Assembly: GCA_039105265.1 (NCBI GenBank)
Contig: JAPFFF010000049.1
Coordinates: forward strand, 496,001-560,000
Direction: 5' to 3'
Origin: Tritrichomonas musculus
Taxonomy: Eukaryota; Parabasalia; Tritrichomonadida; Tritrichomonadidae
DNA length: 64,000 bases
Below are positions 8,540-16,332 of this stretch, one piece after another. The translations under genes and the position numbers were made by a program. The stretch's first letter is position 1. Every line of letters begins with the position of its first letter. The notes beneath the pieces are model-generated. The model worked only from the letters and a program-made list of their open reading frames with translations, did not search any database and was not told the DNA's origin.

Positions 8540-9895
8540 CTAAATGTTAAAATACTTAATGTAATCTTCATTTAAGTCTCCAAATGAATTACATATGAAT
8601 TTCGTATATATAATAGGTACTTCAATAATAGCTTTTTCAGCATCAGTCATACGTTTCCTACCTTTACTATGCTTTTCTTGTGGTTCATCTTTTTTAACAG
8701 TCTGATATGGTTTTAATAACTTGCAGATTACATTTCCATTACGATACTCTAGAAACTCAGCAATTTCATTAAATACTCTTCTACGCTTCTCATGCTTTTT
8801 TTGCGTTTTGCCTTTATCGAGATGAACTAATATAATATTACCTCTATTATAAGATAACAGCCCCTTAAAACGTTGTTTATCATTGATTTCCCGCAATTTC
8901 ATTTGCATTTTCCTGATATATCTCCACTCCAAATCAGTATCGTTTTGCATTTGAGCTGGGGTATAATATATGTACTTCGTTGGTTTTACAAGATTCTTGT
9001 CATAAAAATCTGATGGGTCATAATCAAAATTCTTAAATCGAAGAGAACTATGAGGGGTGTTATTATAGTAATCAACCATTTGTCTCATCAAATTATAATC
9101 ACTTAATCTTCGCTCATCTAACCCAAAAGCATTTCTCAGAGTTCTTATAACAGAATCAACATTTTTGTGAGCTAACGCATATGGAGAATCATTAATAATG
9201 AATCTTATAGGATAGAAATCGGTGATTGAATCTATTGTATTTTCCCAAAACTGGATGTCTTCAAATTGTAAATTGAGTAGCCTTTGGAAACGAGGTTTAT
9301 AATAGTCACTTTTTTTAAGCAGTTTTTTAAGAGTTTCCAGTTTGTGGTTCACGAGGATTTTCCTTAATATTTTATCAAACTCTTTTATCCTTGCTTCTTT
9401 AATTACAGCTTTCAAGTCAAATATCAAAGTAGTTTCTCCTGTTGAAAACCAAATGACAGCACTATTATCTTTCATCTCTTTTAATCCAGGTTCTCCATCA
9501 CATTTGATAGTTTTGAATAGAAATTGTGGATATCTTATTATAATTCGTTCAAGGGAAAACCATATATTTCCTTTATCCTTTACAGGTTCAACGATTAGGT
9601 ATCTTGTATTTGTATTGATGAGAACCAAATATATTTTATTTTCTTTTTTCAAATCTCTAGTATAGTATTTGCTAAACATCAAATCTGCTTCCCAACAACC
9701 TGGTTCATTAGAGAAATTTGGTTTTGATAATTCTTTACATGATTTCAACTTGAAGTCAGGAATAAATGGTTCTGTTTTGATATCACTTTTAAAGAAAGGT
9801 TGTATGTAATTATCAATGTATTTATACTTGGATTTGAAAGGGTAATTGAGTAAGGAGTTGTATTCTTTATCGTAGATTCTTACTGATTTAGTCAT
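8540..9895 (-). CDS. Retroviral-type (Maverick) integrase, 451 aa (element A)
   Basis: Integrase that would join the element ends to host DNA. The catalytic core contains W-E-A-D (first Asp, about residue 90), then K-C-D-G-E-P-G (second Asp, about 150), then a region typical of the third catalytic position (HKNVDSVIRTLRNAFG, about 260) followed by Y-Y-N-N-T-P-H-S-S-L. Two oddities are visible. The expected Glu is Asp in VDSV. The spacing from the second to third acidic residue is 113 residues instead of about 35, because a Lys-rich helical insertion sits between. The C-terminus is basic (KKHEKRRR) as in integrase DNA-binding domains. The ATG is preceded by the T-tract TACTTTTTTTGGA. Identification is firm; catalytic competence is not. 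Confidence 0.88.
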   Translation of the reverse strand: MTKSVRIYDKEYNSLLNYPFKSKYKYIDNYIQPFFKSDIKTEPFIPDFKLKSCKELSKPNFSNEPGCWEADLMFSKYYTRDLKKENKIYLVLINTNTRYLIVEPVKDKGNIWFSLERIIIRYPQFLFKTIKCDGEPGLKEMKDNSAVIWFSTGETTLIFDLKAVIKEARIKEFDKILRKILVNHKLETLKKLLKKSDYYKPRFQRLLNLQFEDIQFWENTIDSITDFYPIRFIINDSPYALAHKNVDSVIRTLRNAFGLDERRLSDYNLMRQMVDYYNNTPHSSLRFKNFDYDPSDFYDKNLVKPTKYIYYTPAQMQNDTDLEWRYIRKMQMKLREINDKQRFKGLLSYNRGNIILVHLDKGKTQKKHEKRRRVFNEIAEFLEYRNGNVICKLLKPYQTVKKDEPQEKHSKGRKRMTDAEKAIIEVPIIYTKFICNSFGDLNEDYIKYFNI

Positions 9896-9978
9896 TTTTT
9901 TCCAAAAAAAGTATTGATATACAAAAAAATATCAATTACAGGTAAATCATCACGTTTTTCATAAGATTTGGCGAGGGT

Positions 9979-10011
9979 CGGCAACTTTGTTGACTGGGGC
10001 AATGCCTCCGG
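9979..10011 (+). repeat. 27-bp double-hairpin insert with CGG target duplication (A only)
   Basis: Between the integrase and KilA-N genes. Core 9982-10008: hairpin CAAC(TTT)GTTG, spacer ACT, hairpin GGGGC(AAT)GCCTC with one G-T pair, flanked by CGG on both sides. Element B has the uninterrupted site at 33229-33250 with a single CGG. The target itself is a palindrome centred on GGAATTCC. Confidence 0.85.
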
Positions 10012-10028
10012 AATTCCGACCGTCGATT

Positions 10029-10787
10029 TTATTGGCTCATACTATTAAAGTATTCTTCAATTAATGTATGGAGCTTATTGAGATGCTCTATTTTGATATC
10101 AACACAGTTACCACTATTGGAAACCTTATAATCATCTGTTCCAAATGATGCTTTTATGATATTCTTAATGTTTAAATTTGGTGTCATACTAATAGGAAGG
10201 TCATCTTTGAAGTAAAATCTTTCGTTTTCATTATTATAATGGTTAACAACTTTTCTCCAAGTACTCTTATGACGACGACACAAATGAAGCCTAATGAAAC
10301 CTTCTTTATTAATATCCTCTTTGTAAATCAAATAACGGTAATCATTCTTGTGATTTTCTGGTACTGCACGTGGTTTGAGTTCATCAATTTGTTGCTGATG
10401 TTGTTTGCGTTCACGTTCAAATTGGGAGTCTAAAAGTTTGGCAATATAGATTGCATAAGTTGGTGATGCCCACATTGCGATATGATTGACGAGTAAGCGA
10501 TGAACATAATAACCTTTTAAGTCGTTTGGTAAATTTGGTCGATTTTCAAATATTTTCTGGTCCCTCGGAATTCCGAGGGTCGATTTTTGAGACTCAAATT
10601 CTTGTAATAACTCTTTTGTTGTCTGATTTTCAAACCAATGATATGCTTGTTTATTTGATTGGCATGCAGTTATTATACTTTGCATTTGGTACATTTCATC
10701 TTTAATTGAATGTATGATGCGTAAATGTGCATTATATTGAATAAATTCGTAGTTATCATTAATTCGTTCTACGTTTATTGAAGCCAT
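10029..10787 (-). CDS. KilA-N domain protein, 252 aa (element A)
   Basis: KilA-N is a DNA-binding domain common in large DNA viruses and Mavericks. The diagnostic end of the domain is clear: YYVHRLLVNHIAMWASPTYAIYIAKLLDSQ (residues about 108-137), with an upstream W-F-E-N-x-T-T-K-E-L-L segment. The C-terminal 110 residues form a second domain with H-L-C-R-R-H and GFIRLHL, of unknown role. A 57-bp stretch inside the KilA-N part (residues about 78-98) carries an 18-bp perfect palindrome and is absent from B, so it looks inserted yet in frame. In B the gene is frameshifted. The role is probably transcriptional or DNA regulation. Confidence 0.82.
   Translation of the reverse strand: MASINVERINDNYEFIQYNAHLRIIHSIKDEMYQMQSIITACQSNKQAYHWFENQTTKELLQEFESQKSTLGIPRDQKIFENRPNLPNDLKGYYVHRLLVNHIAMWASPTYAIYIAKLLDSQFERERKQHQQQIDELKPRAVPENHKNDYRYLIYKEDINKEGFIRLHLCRRHKSTWRKVVNHYNNENERFYFKDDLPISMTPNLNIKNIIKASFGTDDYKVSNSGNCVDIKIEHLNKLHTLIEEYFNSMSQ
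10545..10600. repeat. Palindromic insert with GGAATTCC core inside the KilA-N gene (A)
   Basis: Contains CCCTCGGAATTCCGAGGG (10562-10579), a perfect 18-bp palindrome in otherwise AT-rich DNA. Its flanks (GATTTTC..AATATTTTCT on one side and TCGATTTTT on the other) match the sequence after the B capsid gene at 32365-32445. This segment therefore occurs at two different places in two copies and behaves like a mobile unit. Confidence 0.65.
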
Positions 10788-10837
10788 TTGTTCTGGAGAT
10801 AAAAAATTATTTTAAAAATAGATTTGCAAAAAAATGT

Positions 10838-10862
10838 GGTCACAGCAATTTTGCTGCTACCG
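10838..10862. repeat. Small hairpin after capsid gene (A)
   Basis: CAGCAATTTTGCTG is a 6-bp-stem hairpin just beyond the capsid stop codon, where B instead has the palindrome plus double-hairpin insert. It may act at the transcript 3' end or be another insert remnant. Confidence 0.35.
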
Positions 10863-10878
10863 GTTTTCTCAAATCAAT

Positions 10879-12906
10879 TTACTCATTAACTTGACTGCCA
10901 GCTGGTGTTTCATCATCAACATATTCTAATCCATTAAGTGAAAGTTTAAAGTATGTATCTCTTGTGAGCCATAATTGAGTTGGGGGTGGATGTACTGTTC
11001 CTTCTTCGTTAACATTATAGTAAGTATCATTTGGACCTGTATATATTGGTTGACCATTAACCTGAACTTGAATATTTCCAAATCCACCATCCAATCCATC
11101 GTAGCAATATCCTGCTGAAGCACGTTCTGTTTGAATATTGAAAACAAAGCTAGAAGCATCACTTAAAGTATTTCTATAACGAACTCCATTTGCATCATTC
11201 TTTGGCATTGTCATACTATCTTCAAATTCTTTTGTGCATTGTAATGTGATTCCATCAAGGTCTCCAGCAGTTAATTGATTTTCAAAGAATCTTGCACCAA
11301 TTGTGCTAACATTTTCATCTGGGAAGTTCTTACCTCCAATATTGAGATAACAATTTTGATATACTGGATTCTCGAAAACAGTGAGGTCATTATGATGTTT
11401 TGGAAACATAATTGACATTGTAGTAACATTAATTAATGGGATATTCAAAGTAGATTTGATACCATTTGCGGCAGGAGCGATTGGGAATGAATGGTAATCA
11501 ACTTTTTGGGATGGAATTATAATTCCTTCACGAAGAATATTTTCAATACCTCTACGAGTAGATTCACAGACACCATATCCTTGCATATTTGATTTACATA
11601 ATGTGATTGTCATTCTGTTTACAGTTAATGTAGCTTTCTGTGATGAATATGTTTCATTGTGAAGTTGTGATTTAGCATCGTGAATTGCTTGAAGAGTCTG
11701 TTTAGCAGAAACAATTGGTGTTTTAACAATTTGCCAAGCATAATATCTTCCATTTTTGTCAGCATGATTTAATGGTGGTAATGTTACAGCAGGATTGTGT
11801 ATACATATTTCTTCATCAGTTGCACCTGGTTGTAATCCAAATTCTTCAAATTCTTCCTTTGTGTAACTGAAATTGAATTCCAAATCTGTAAGAATATCAG
11901 TGTAACCTGTTCCATCAGTTTCATCCCATTGTTCACCAATTCGATATTGAATCTTATACTTGATAGGTGTTGGGGTTGGTTCAGGAGATGGGTCAGGTGT
12001 TGGAGATGGTGATGGGTCTGGTGTTGGAGATGGGTCTGGAGATGGAGCACCAGGACCTGGAATTATAGCTTCATTACCAATTTGTGTAAATTGATGTTTC
12101 AAGTGACCGCGGGCCTTTATTTCTTTCAATCTTTCTAATTCTGCAGATGAGATACTATCATTATCTTCTAGATAAGCTTTTGTTTCAGCAACAGTATAAG
12201 GGTCTATAGCGGCCCAAACTAATCCTGCAGGTGATACTTGGAAACGAATTGATAAATCACCTATGATACCATTAGGGAATAAATCGAATGCTTGTAATGC
12301 AAGTAAATCATCGAATGGTACGTTTAAATCAAATTCAACTTGGGATTTACCATTAGATTTGAATGAATTGAGGTTAACATAAGCACCAGCAACAGTTTGT
12401 GAATAATTTGAAACGTTTTCCCAAAGTGAATGTACAAAACGCCTACGTTTCTTCTCAGTCTCTGGTTTAACAGTGGAATACAAAAACCCTTCACGAATGC
12501 ATTCATTTTGCTGATATCCAACGTTTACATTATTATGGAGAATCTCCAAACGGTCAAACAATTGATTAGAAGATTTGAGCCCGACAAATAATTTGTAGAA
12601 GTTATTTGGGTCATCAATTTGTTGTAATTTTGCTAAATCAGTATTGAGTTGTAAATCTAGTTTGATGTGAAAGGTGAGGAATCCTTTATCAACATCAGAA
12701 ATGAAGTGGTCAGGATGTGTTAAACTGATTTGGGAATATTGTCCTTGATGAAATGGTGCGGGTTGGTCATGACAATCAACTGTTCTGAATGAAAATGAGC
12801 GTGTACCATCATTAGTGTTAATCATTTCACGCATCTTATTAAAAGTGTCAAGTACATTCCCAGCTTCGATTTTGTAATTATGTGCTCTTTCGTTGCGATA
12901 CAACAT
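10879..12906 (-). CDS. Major capsid protein, double jelly-roll, 675 aa (element A)
   Basis: Main shell protein of the Maverick virion module. It is recognised from the conserved core (FHQGQYSQISLTHPDHFISD at the start, PFDDLLALQAFDLFPNGIIGDLSIRF in the first jelly roll, FPKHHNDLTVFENPVYQNC in the second) and from the matching divergent capsid in element D. Between the two conserved halves, residues about 290-330 are a proline-rich linker of PSP/PTP units, followed by an acidic domain (to about 430) that differs completely in element C. It is probably a surface tower. The gene is divergent to the pVI-like gene with 51 bp between starts. A TACTTTTTTTGTATC tract precedes the ATG. Confidence 0.9.
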   Translation of the reverse strand: MLYRNERAHNYKIEAGNVLDTFNKMREMINTNDGTRSFSFRTVDCHDQPAPFHQGQYSQISLTHPDHFISDVDKGFLTFHIKLDLQLNTDLAKLQQIDDPNNFYKLFVGLKSSNQLFDRLEILHNNVNVGYQQNECIREGFLYSTVKPETEKKRRRFVHSLWENVSNYSQTVAGAYVNLNSFKSNGKSQVEFDLNVPFDDLLALQAFDLFPNGIIGDLSIRFQVSPAGLVWAAIDPYTVAETKAYLEDNDSISSAELERLKEIKARGHLKHQFTQIGNEAIIPGPGAPSPDPSPTPDPSPSPTPDPSPEPTPTPIKYKIQYRIGEQWDETDGTGYTDILTDLEFNFSYTKEEFEEFGLQPGATDEEICIHNPAVTLPPLNHADKNGRYYAWQIVKTPIVSAKQTLQAIHDAKSQLHNETYSSQKATLTVNRMTITLCKSNMQGYGVCESTRRGIENILREGIIIPSQKVDYHSFPIAPAANGIKSTLNIPLINVTTMSIMFPKHHNDLTVFENPVYQNCYLNIGGKNFPDENVSTIGARFFENQLTAGDLDGITLQCTKEFEDSMTMPKNDANGVRYRNTLSDASSFVFNIQTERASAGYCYDGLDGGFGNIQVQVNGQPIYTGPNDTYYNVNEEGTVHPPPTQLWLTRDTYFKLSLNGLEYVDDETPAGSQVNE
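11960..12060 (-). repeat. Proline-rich codon repeat in the A capsid gene
   Basis: Degenerate 6-12 bp repeats encoding alternating PSP, PDP and PTP. B has four more residues (PSPS) than A in the same tract, so it changes length by slippage. C lacks the tract. Confidence 0.8.
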
Positions 12907-12957
12907 TTATGATACAAAAAAAGTACTTATTACAGGACTTTTTTCATTATAAAAACA
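12907..12957. promoter_or_regulatory. Divergent promoter region between capsid and pVI-like genes (A)
   Basis: Only 51 bp separate the two start codons. Each direction has its own T-tract 10-25 bp before the ATG: ACTTTTTTTG toward the capsid gene and GACTTTTTTC toward the pVI-like gene. The same arrangement is kept in B and C. Confidence 0.55.
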
Positions 12958-13212
12958 ATGGGTATCGGAATCTTCAAGAAAATGAAAAATGCTTTTAAAT
13001 CAGTTGGCAATACAATTAAGAATGTTGCAACTAAAGTCGGTAAAGCGCTTCCTAAAGTTGTTGAAATTGGTAAAAGAGTTACCAGTGCGGTAAAGCCTGT
13101 TTTAGGTGATATACCTCTTATTGGAGACACTATAAGAGCAATTGACACAGGGTTGAATGTTGTCGATAGAGGAATGAGAATTGGTAAGAGCTTGATAAAT
13201 GAAGTAGAATAA
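12958..13212 (+). CDS. Small basic Gly-rich minor virion protein, pVI-like, 84 aa (element A)
   Basis: Starts MGIGIFKKMK and continues as a lysine-rich amphipathic helix (residues 5-45), then a hydrophobic glycine-containing stretch (PVLGDIPLIGDTIRAIDTGL). This is the composition of adenovirus pVI-like and other membrane-active minor capsid proteins. Membrane lysis or a capsid-lining role is inferred from composition and from its fixed position beside the capsid gene in A, B, C and (diverged) D. The protein is nearly invariant between copies. Confidence 0.65.
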   Translation: MGIGIFKKMKNAFKSVGNTIKNVATKVGKALPKVVEIGKRVTSAVKPVLGDIPLIGDTIRAIDTGLNVVDRGMRIGKSLINEVE

Positions 13213-13238
13213 AAACAAAAAAATTTTTTTGAAAATAA

Positions 13239-13685
13239 ATGGAATTGGAAGTAATTAACGAAATAACTGAAGAAACAAAAAACTTCAAATCCATCGAAGA
13301 ATTTAATTTGTTCTACCAGAAGCACAAGGACGAGATGAATGGACGCACCACACAGTACCTCAATAGAGTATATAAGATTATTACCCCCGATGGTGTTGAA
13401 TATAGAATAACAAAAAAGAATTGTTCGAAAGAAGGAAATAAGAGAGTTGGGGGTGATATATTTCTAAAAAAAGTGTTTAAAAAGGAAGACCTAAAAGAGT
13501 TAGAACAAGATGTTATCAGAGCTGATATTGAAAGTGTAAAGGATGAGATTAAGCAGATGATATCGCGCATTCATGCGAATGAGCTTCTAGCGAATCGTAT
13601 TGAGCAATCAGAGAAAAAAATAATAGAACTAACATCAACTGTGAATCAGATAGCTAAATATATTAATACTATGAATAATATGTAG
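13239..13685 (+). CDS. Conserved hypothetical 148-aa protein with C-terminal coiled coil (element A)
   Basis: The N-terminal 75 residues form a compact domain (FKSIEEFNLFYQKHKDEM, then TTQYLN and YRITKKN) that is also recognisable in the 100-aa protein of element D, so it is a core component of both lineages. The C-terminal half is a predicted coiled coil with heptad Ile/Leu (IESVKDEIKQMISRI...LTSTVNQIAKYI). It may be a virion assembly or scaffold protein; the family is not recognised. The T-tract AATTTTTTTGAAAA precedes the ATG. Confidence 0.68.
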   Translation: MELEVINEITEETKNFKSIEEFNLFYQKHKDEMNGRTTQYLNRVYKIITPDGVEYRITKKNCSKEGNKRVGGDIFLKKVFKKEDLKELEQDVIRADIESVKDEIKQMISRIHANELLANRIEQSEKKIIELTSTVNQIAKYINTMNNM

Positions 13686-13686
13686 C

Positions 13687-13920
13687 TTAAATCTTACTAT
13701 TAATTGGGACCACTGAATGGTTTAAAGAATATGTATGATAGTTGAGTTTTTTTGTAGTTATTGGAGGCTTTTCATGGTTTATAGTTCCCTTCAAATCTCT
13801 CTTCTTGATTATAGGTGCAGAATTGATTCTAGTACGCTCTTTTTGCATTTCCAATTGAAGTCTATCGTAGAAATTCATTCTTTTATCATCTCTTATCGTG
13901 CGTCTCTGTTGAAAAGACAT
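13687..13920 (-). CDS. Small basic protein, 77 aa (element A)
   Basis: Arg/Lys-rich N-terminal half (RRTIRDDKRMNFYDRLQLEMQKERTRI) and a polar, unstructured C-terminus ending NHSVVPINSKI. It is convergent with the 148-aa gene with 1 bp between stop codons and shares a 16-bp head-to-head spacer with the 76-aa gene. It is conserved in A, B and C with synonymous as well as amino-acid changes, which supports it as a real gene. It could be a nucleic-acid-binding virion protein by charge. Function unknown. Confidence 0.62.
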   Translation of the reverse strand: MSFQQRRTIRDDKRMNFYDRLQLEMQKERTRINSAPIIKKRDLKGTINHEKPPITTKKLNYHTYSLNHSVVPINSKI

Positions 13921-13936
13921 TTTTGTATTGAAATAA

Positions 13937-14167
13937 ATGACTGAATTAAGTGATTATAAGAGGGAAATTCCTGAACTTAAAAGAATCAAACGAGCGCTAA
14001 AAGAGAAATGCTACGACTATAAACAGCATCTCAATAACGTAAAATCAGGTATGCTTGGCTCAAATGGATTAGCAGTAAGAGAATCGTTAATTGAAGATAT
14101 TGAATCTTTAAAAGAGAAAGTTCACAAACTCGAAAAAGAATTTGATAGATTAACCAATAAAGAGTAA
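13937..14167 (+). CDS. Small coiled-coil protein, 76 aa (element A)
   Basis: Almost entirely helical and charged. It contains the motif KEKCYDYKQHLNNVKSGMLG (residues 24-43), kept in A, B and C, and ends in a heptad Leu/Val coil (IEDIESLKEKVHKLEKEFDRL). Family not recognised; its position between structural genes suggests a virion or assembly role. Confidence 0.62.
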   Translation: MTELSDYKREIPELKRIKRALKEKCYDYKQHLNNVKSGMLGSNGLAVRESLIEDIESLKEKVHKLEKEFDRLTNKE

Positions 14168-14194
14168 GATGTACAGAGATTTTTTTGCACTGAA

Positions 14195-14773
14195 ATGTCA
14201 AGTATTATGAATAAAGCACGTATATTATCTTCAGAAAACGATGCAAGTGTAAAACAGAGTCAAGAAACAAATATAGAAATCAAATTAGCTCCTCAAAGAG
14301 GAAGTGCAGTAGCATATCCACAAATACCGCAACCACAAAATGTAAATTTTACTATACCACAGACCCCACAGGAGGGGTTTGCTTCTCAATACATACCTCC
14401 AACCAACAATCTTACCCAAGACCGAGGAATTGCAGATTTAGGAAATGAGTTGGATACACTTGAAAAGAAAAACAAATTTTTGGAGTTGCTTGTTGGGATG
14501 TATGAGAATAACCCATTAAAGGTAAACTCTTATGTGGTATGTAAATCGACATTATTAATGGATATGATAAAGCTGTTGACAGATTGTGATAAAGTTGATT
14601 TGGTTATTGAAGATGAAGAACCTGGTTGTTGTGTTGCTAGTGTTGCAAAACTGATAAAGATTGATAAGATATTAATCACTAAAGATGGTAAATCCGAAGA
14701 ACTAAAATACTGCTACAATCATGTCTATACAGAGTTTGTCAAATATGCAATATCACTCAAATATTGTTGCTAA
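14195..14773 (+). CDS. Hypothetical 192-aa protein (element A)
   Basis: The N-terminal 90 residues are Pro/Gln-rich and look disordered, preceded by a short conserved start (NKARILSSENDASVKQ). The C-terminal 100 residues are a compact, Cys-containing domain (YVVCKSTLLMDMIKLL, CDKVDLVIEDEEPGCCVASVAKLIKIDKILI) ending in CC. The two cysteine pairs could bind metal. B has a 10-residue double-hairpin insert in the linker between the halves, and C keeps only the N-terminal half. A T-tract (GATTTTTTTGCA) precedes the ATG. Function unknown. Confidence 0.68.
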   Translation: MSSIMNKARILSSENDASVKQSQETNIEIKLAPQRGSAVAYPQIPQPQNVNFTIPQTPQEGFASQYIPPTNNLTQDRGIADLGNELDTLEKKNKFLELLVGMYENNPLKVNSYVVCKSTLLMDMIKLLTDCDKVDLVIEDEEPGCCVASVAKLIKIDKILITKDGKSEELKYCYNHVYTEFVKYAISLKYCC

Positions 14774-14831
14774 TTACTTTTTCTTAATAAGAAATGACTT
14801 ACTTTTAGTAAGGCTTTTTTTCGAAGGAAAA

Positions 14832-14963
14832 ATGTTTTGTGAGATACTTTTATGTATGATTCTAGCTGTTAATGTTATGGAGTTATTTGTAATAATATCG
14901 GCATTGAAACCTGATGAACCACCTGAATTAAGTGAAGAGATGCGACAGAAACTTTATTGCTAA
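14832..14963 (+). CDS. Small membrane protein, 43 aa (element A)
   Basis: Start chosen at the ATG following the T-tract GGCTTTTTTTCGAAGG. An upstream in-frame ATG would overlap the 192-aa gene. The protein is one hydrophobic helix (MFCEILLCMILAVNVMELFVI) followed by a conserved tail, KPDEPPELSEEMRQKLY. Element D has a counterpart of exactly the same length with the same layout (DDPPIDEEVRRRMY), so this short gene is conserved across diverged elements. It lies 3 bp before the ATPase start. A virion membrane or packaging-related role is inferred. Confidence 0.72.
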   Translation: MFCEILLCMILAVNVMELFVIISALKPDEPPELSEEMRQKLYC

Positions 14964-14966
14964 GAA

Positions 14967-15845
14967 ATGCTTAAACCTACAAAGTTTGATTATTCGACAG
15001 TGTTTTTTTCAGATTCTAGTGATTCAGAAGAGCTATTTGCTGAACCTCAGGTAAAACCCTTTTTTAACATCGACATTGAGATGAGTAAAGCGTATAAAAA
15101 AAATGAATCCAAGATATTGAGTGAATCTATTAGACCAATTGCTAATGGTATCTACGCAAATTATAATTCATTAAACATCATTGTTGGAGCTCAAGGAAAG
15201 GGTAAATCTCATATTGTATTGCGTGATATTATTCAAATATCAAGAATCCCTGGTGCTGCTCATTTAATTGTTTATATTAGTAAGAACGGAGTGATAAATG
15301 ATTCAACATTTGAGGCCCAGCGAGAATTGATTAAACTTCCTGTGAAAGTCATATCTGATTCAAATGCTGAGAATTACTTAAAAGAACTTGATTTATGGAA
15401 AGAATTGTATGATAAATACGTTAATAATAATACTCGATTAGATGAAGAGAAGATAAATAAGATGCTCTCCTTTTTATGTATTTCACAGTTGAACTCCTCA
15501 AAAAGTCCTCTAAATACCATCATTTTATGTGAGGATTTCATTAAATCAAAGCTATTGAAATCAGAATATTTTACCAATTATATCACTCAATTACGGCACA
15601 AACATTCTATTGTCTATGTTAATGTTCAATTCTTTAAAGCAATACCGACGGATTACAAGAATAATTGCACATCTTTCTTCATATTTAATGGATTCTCACG
15701 ACAGAAAATGGGTTATATATACCAACAAGTTGTTATGCCAATTGAATTCGAAGATTTGTGGAGGAGATATTGTTGTATGAAAAATCATGATTTCATCTTG
15801 GTGAACACACGAGAAGGTAGTATAGAGTTTATTAGTTGTGTGTAA
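14967..15845 (+). CDS. A32/FtsK-HerA-type genome-packaging ATPase, 292 aa (element A)
   Basis: P-loop ATPase expected to pump the element's DNA into capsids. Walker A is GAQGKGKS (residues 75-82) after the strand LNIIV. Walker B is TIILCEDF (about 190). A C-terminal conserved segment (FFIFNGFSRQKMGYIYQQV) has a counterpart in element D. The first 40 residues are acidic and Ser-rich. It is adjacent to the small membrane protein upstream and convergent with the 152-aa gene downstream. Confidence 0.88.
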   Translation: MLKPTKFDYSTVFFSDSSDSEELFAEPQVKPFFNIDIEMSKAYKKNESKILSESIRPIANGIYANYNSLNIIVGAQGKGKSHIVLRDIIQISRIPGAAHLIVYISKNGVINDSTFEAQRELIKLPVKVISDSNAENYLKELDLWKELYDKYVNNNTRLDEEKINKMLSFLCISQLNSSKSPLNTIILCEDFIKSKLLKSEYFTNYITQLRHKHSIVYVNVQFFKAIPTDYKNNCTSFFIFNGFSRQKMGYIYQQVVMPIEFEDLWRRYCCMKNHDFILVNTREGSIEFISCV

Positions 15846-15873
15846 AAAAATATTGTGTTCAAAGTATATTTTT

Positions 15874-16332
15874 TTAGTCTAATACAATATTTTGATGAGT
15901 ACCCTTAAATATTGTTGGTTCTGGTATATCATATTTCTCTCTTAGCTTTAATAACATATCGCGGTTTGTTTTGTTGATTCGTTCAATAGAATAGTTATAA
16001 TATTCATGTTCTTTATATACTTGCTTTTCTGTATTACCGTTAACAAAGAACTCTAATGAATTACAGTTAATTCTTCTCCTTGTATTTGATGTTAAAACGA
16101 CGTGCTCAAACCCCATTTCTTTGATTTTATCTGGGTAGAATCTAATTGTTTTATCCGGTGTTTGTAGTGAAATGTATAACACTTTCGCAATAAAACTCGA
16201 TTTGTTGATAATAGGATATTTTTCGCAAAGCAGTGTGAAATCACATTTATTGAAATCATCAGGGTTTTCCAATAGTGAGATAAGATTGTTGATATATTCG
16301 AAAACTCTAAGTGATTTGCTATTGCAAGCCAT
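15874..16332 (-). CDS. TIR-proximal hypothetical protein, 152 aa (element A)
   Basis: Reads leftward out of the right TIR; the ATG at 16330-16332 sits at the inner end of the TIR. Contains VYEYIN-like N-terminus, then DFTLLCEKYPI, AKVLYISLQTPDKTIRFYPDKIKEMGF and the ending PTIFKGTHQNIVLD. It is a clear but noticeably diverged homologue of the 150-aa gene of B, whereas the core genes next to it are almost unchanged, so the element ends have a different history from the core. Family not recognised. The adjoining gene is the ATPase here and the 144-aa gene in B. Confidence 0.68.
   Translation of the reverse strand: MACNSKSLRVFEYINNLISLLENPDDFNKCDFTLLCEKYPIINKSSFIAKVLYISLQTPDKTIRFYPDKIKEMGFEHVVLTSNTRRRINCNSLEFFVNGNTEKQVYKEHEYYNYSIERINKTNRDMLLKLREKYDIPEPTIFKGTHQNIVLD

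Noticed and set aside
11784-12050. His/Gln-rich reading frame opposite the capsid proline linker
   Set aside because: It is a frame shadow of the PSP/PTP codon repeat and is not conserved in C.
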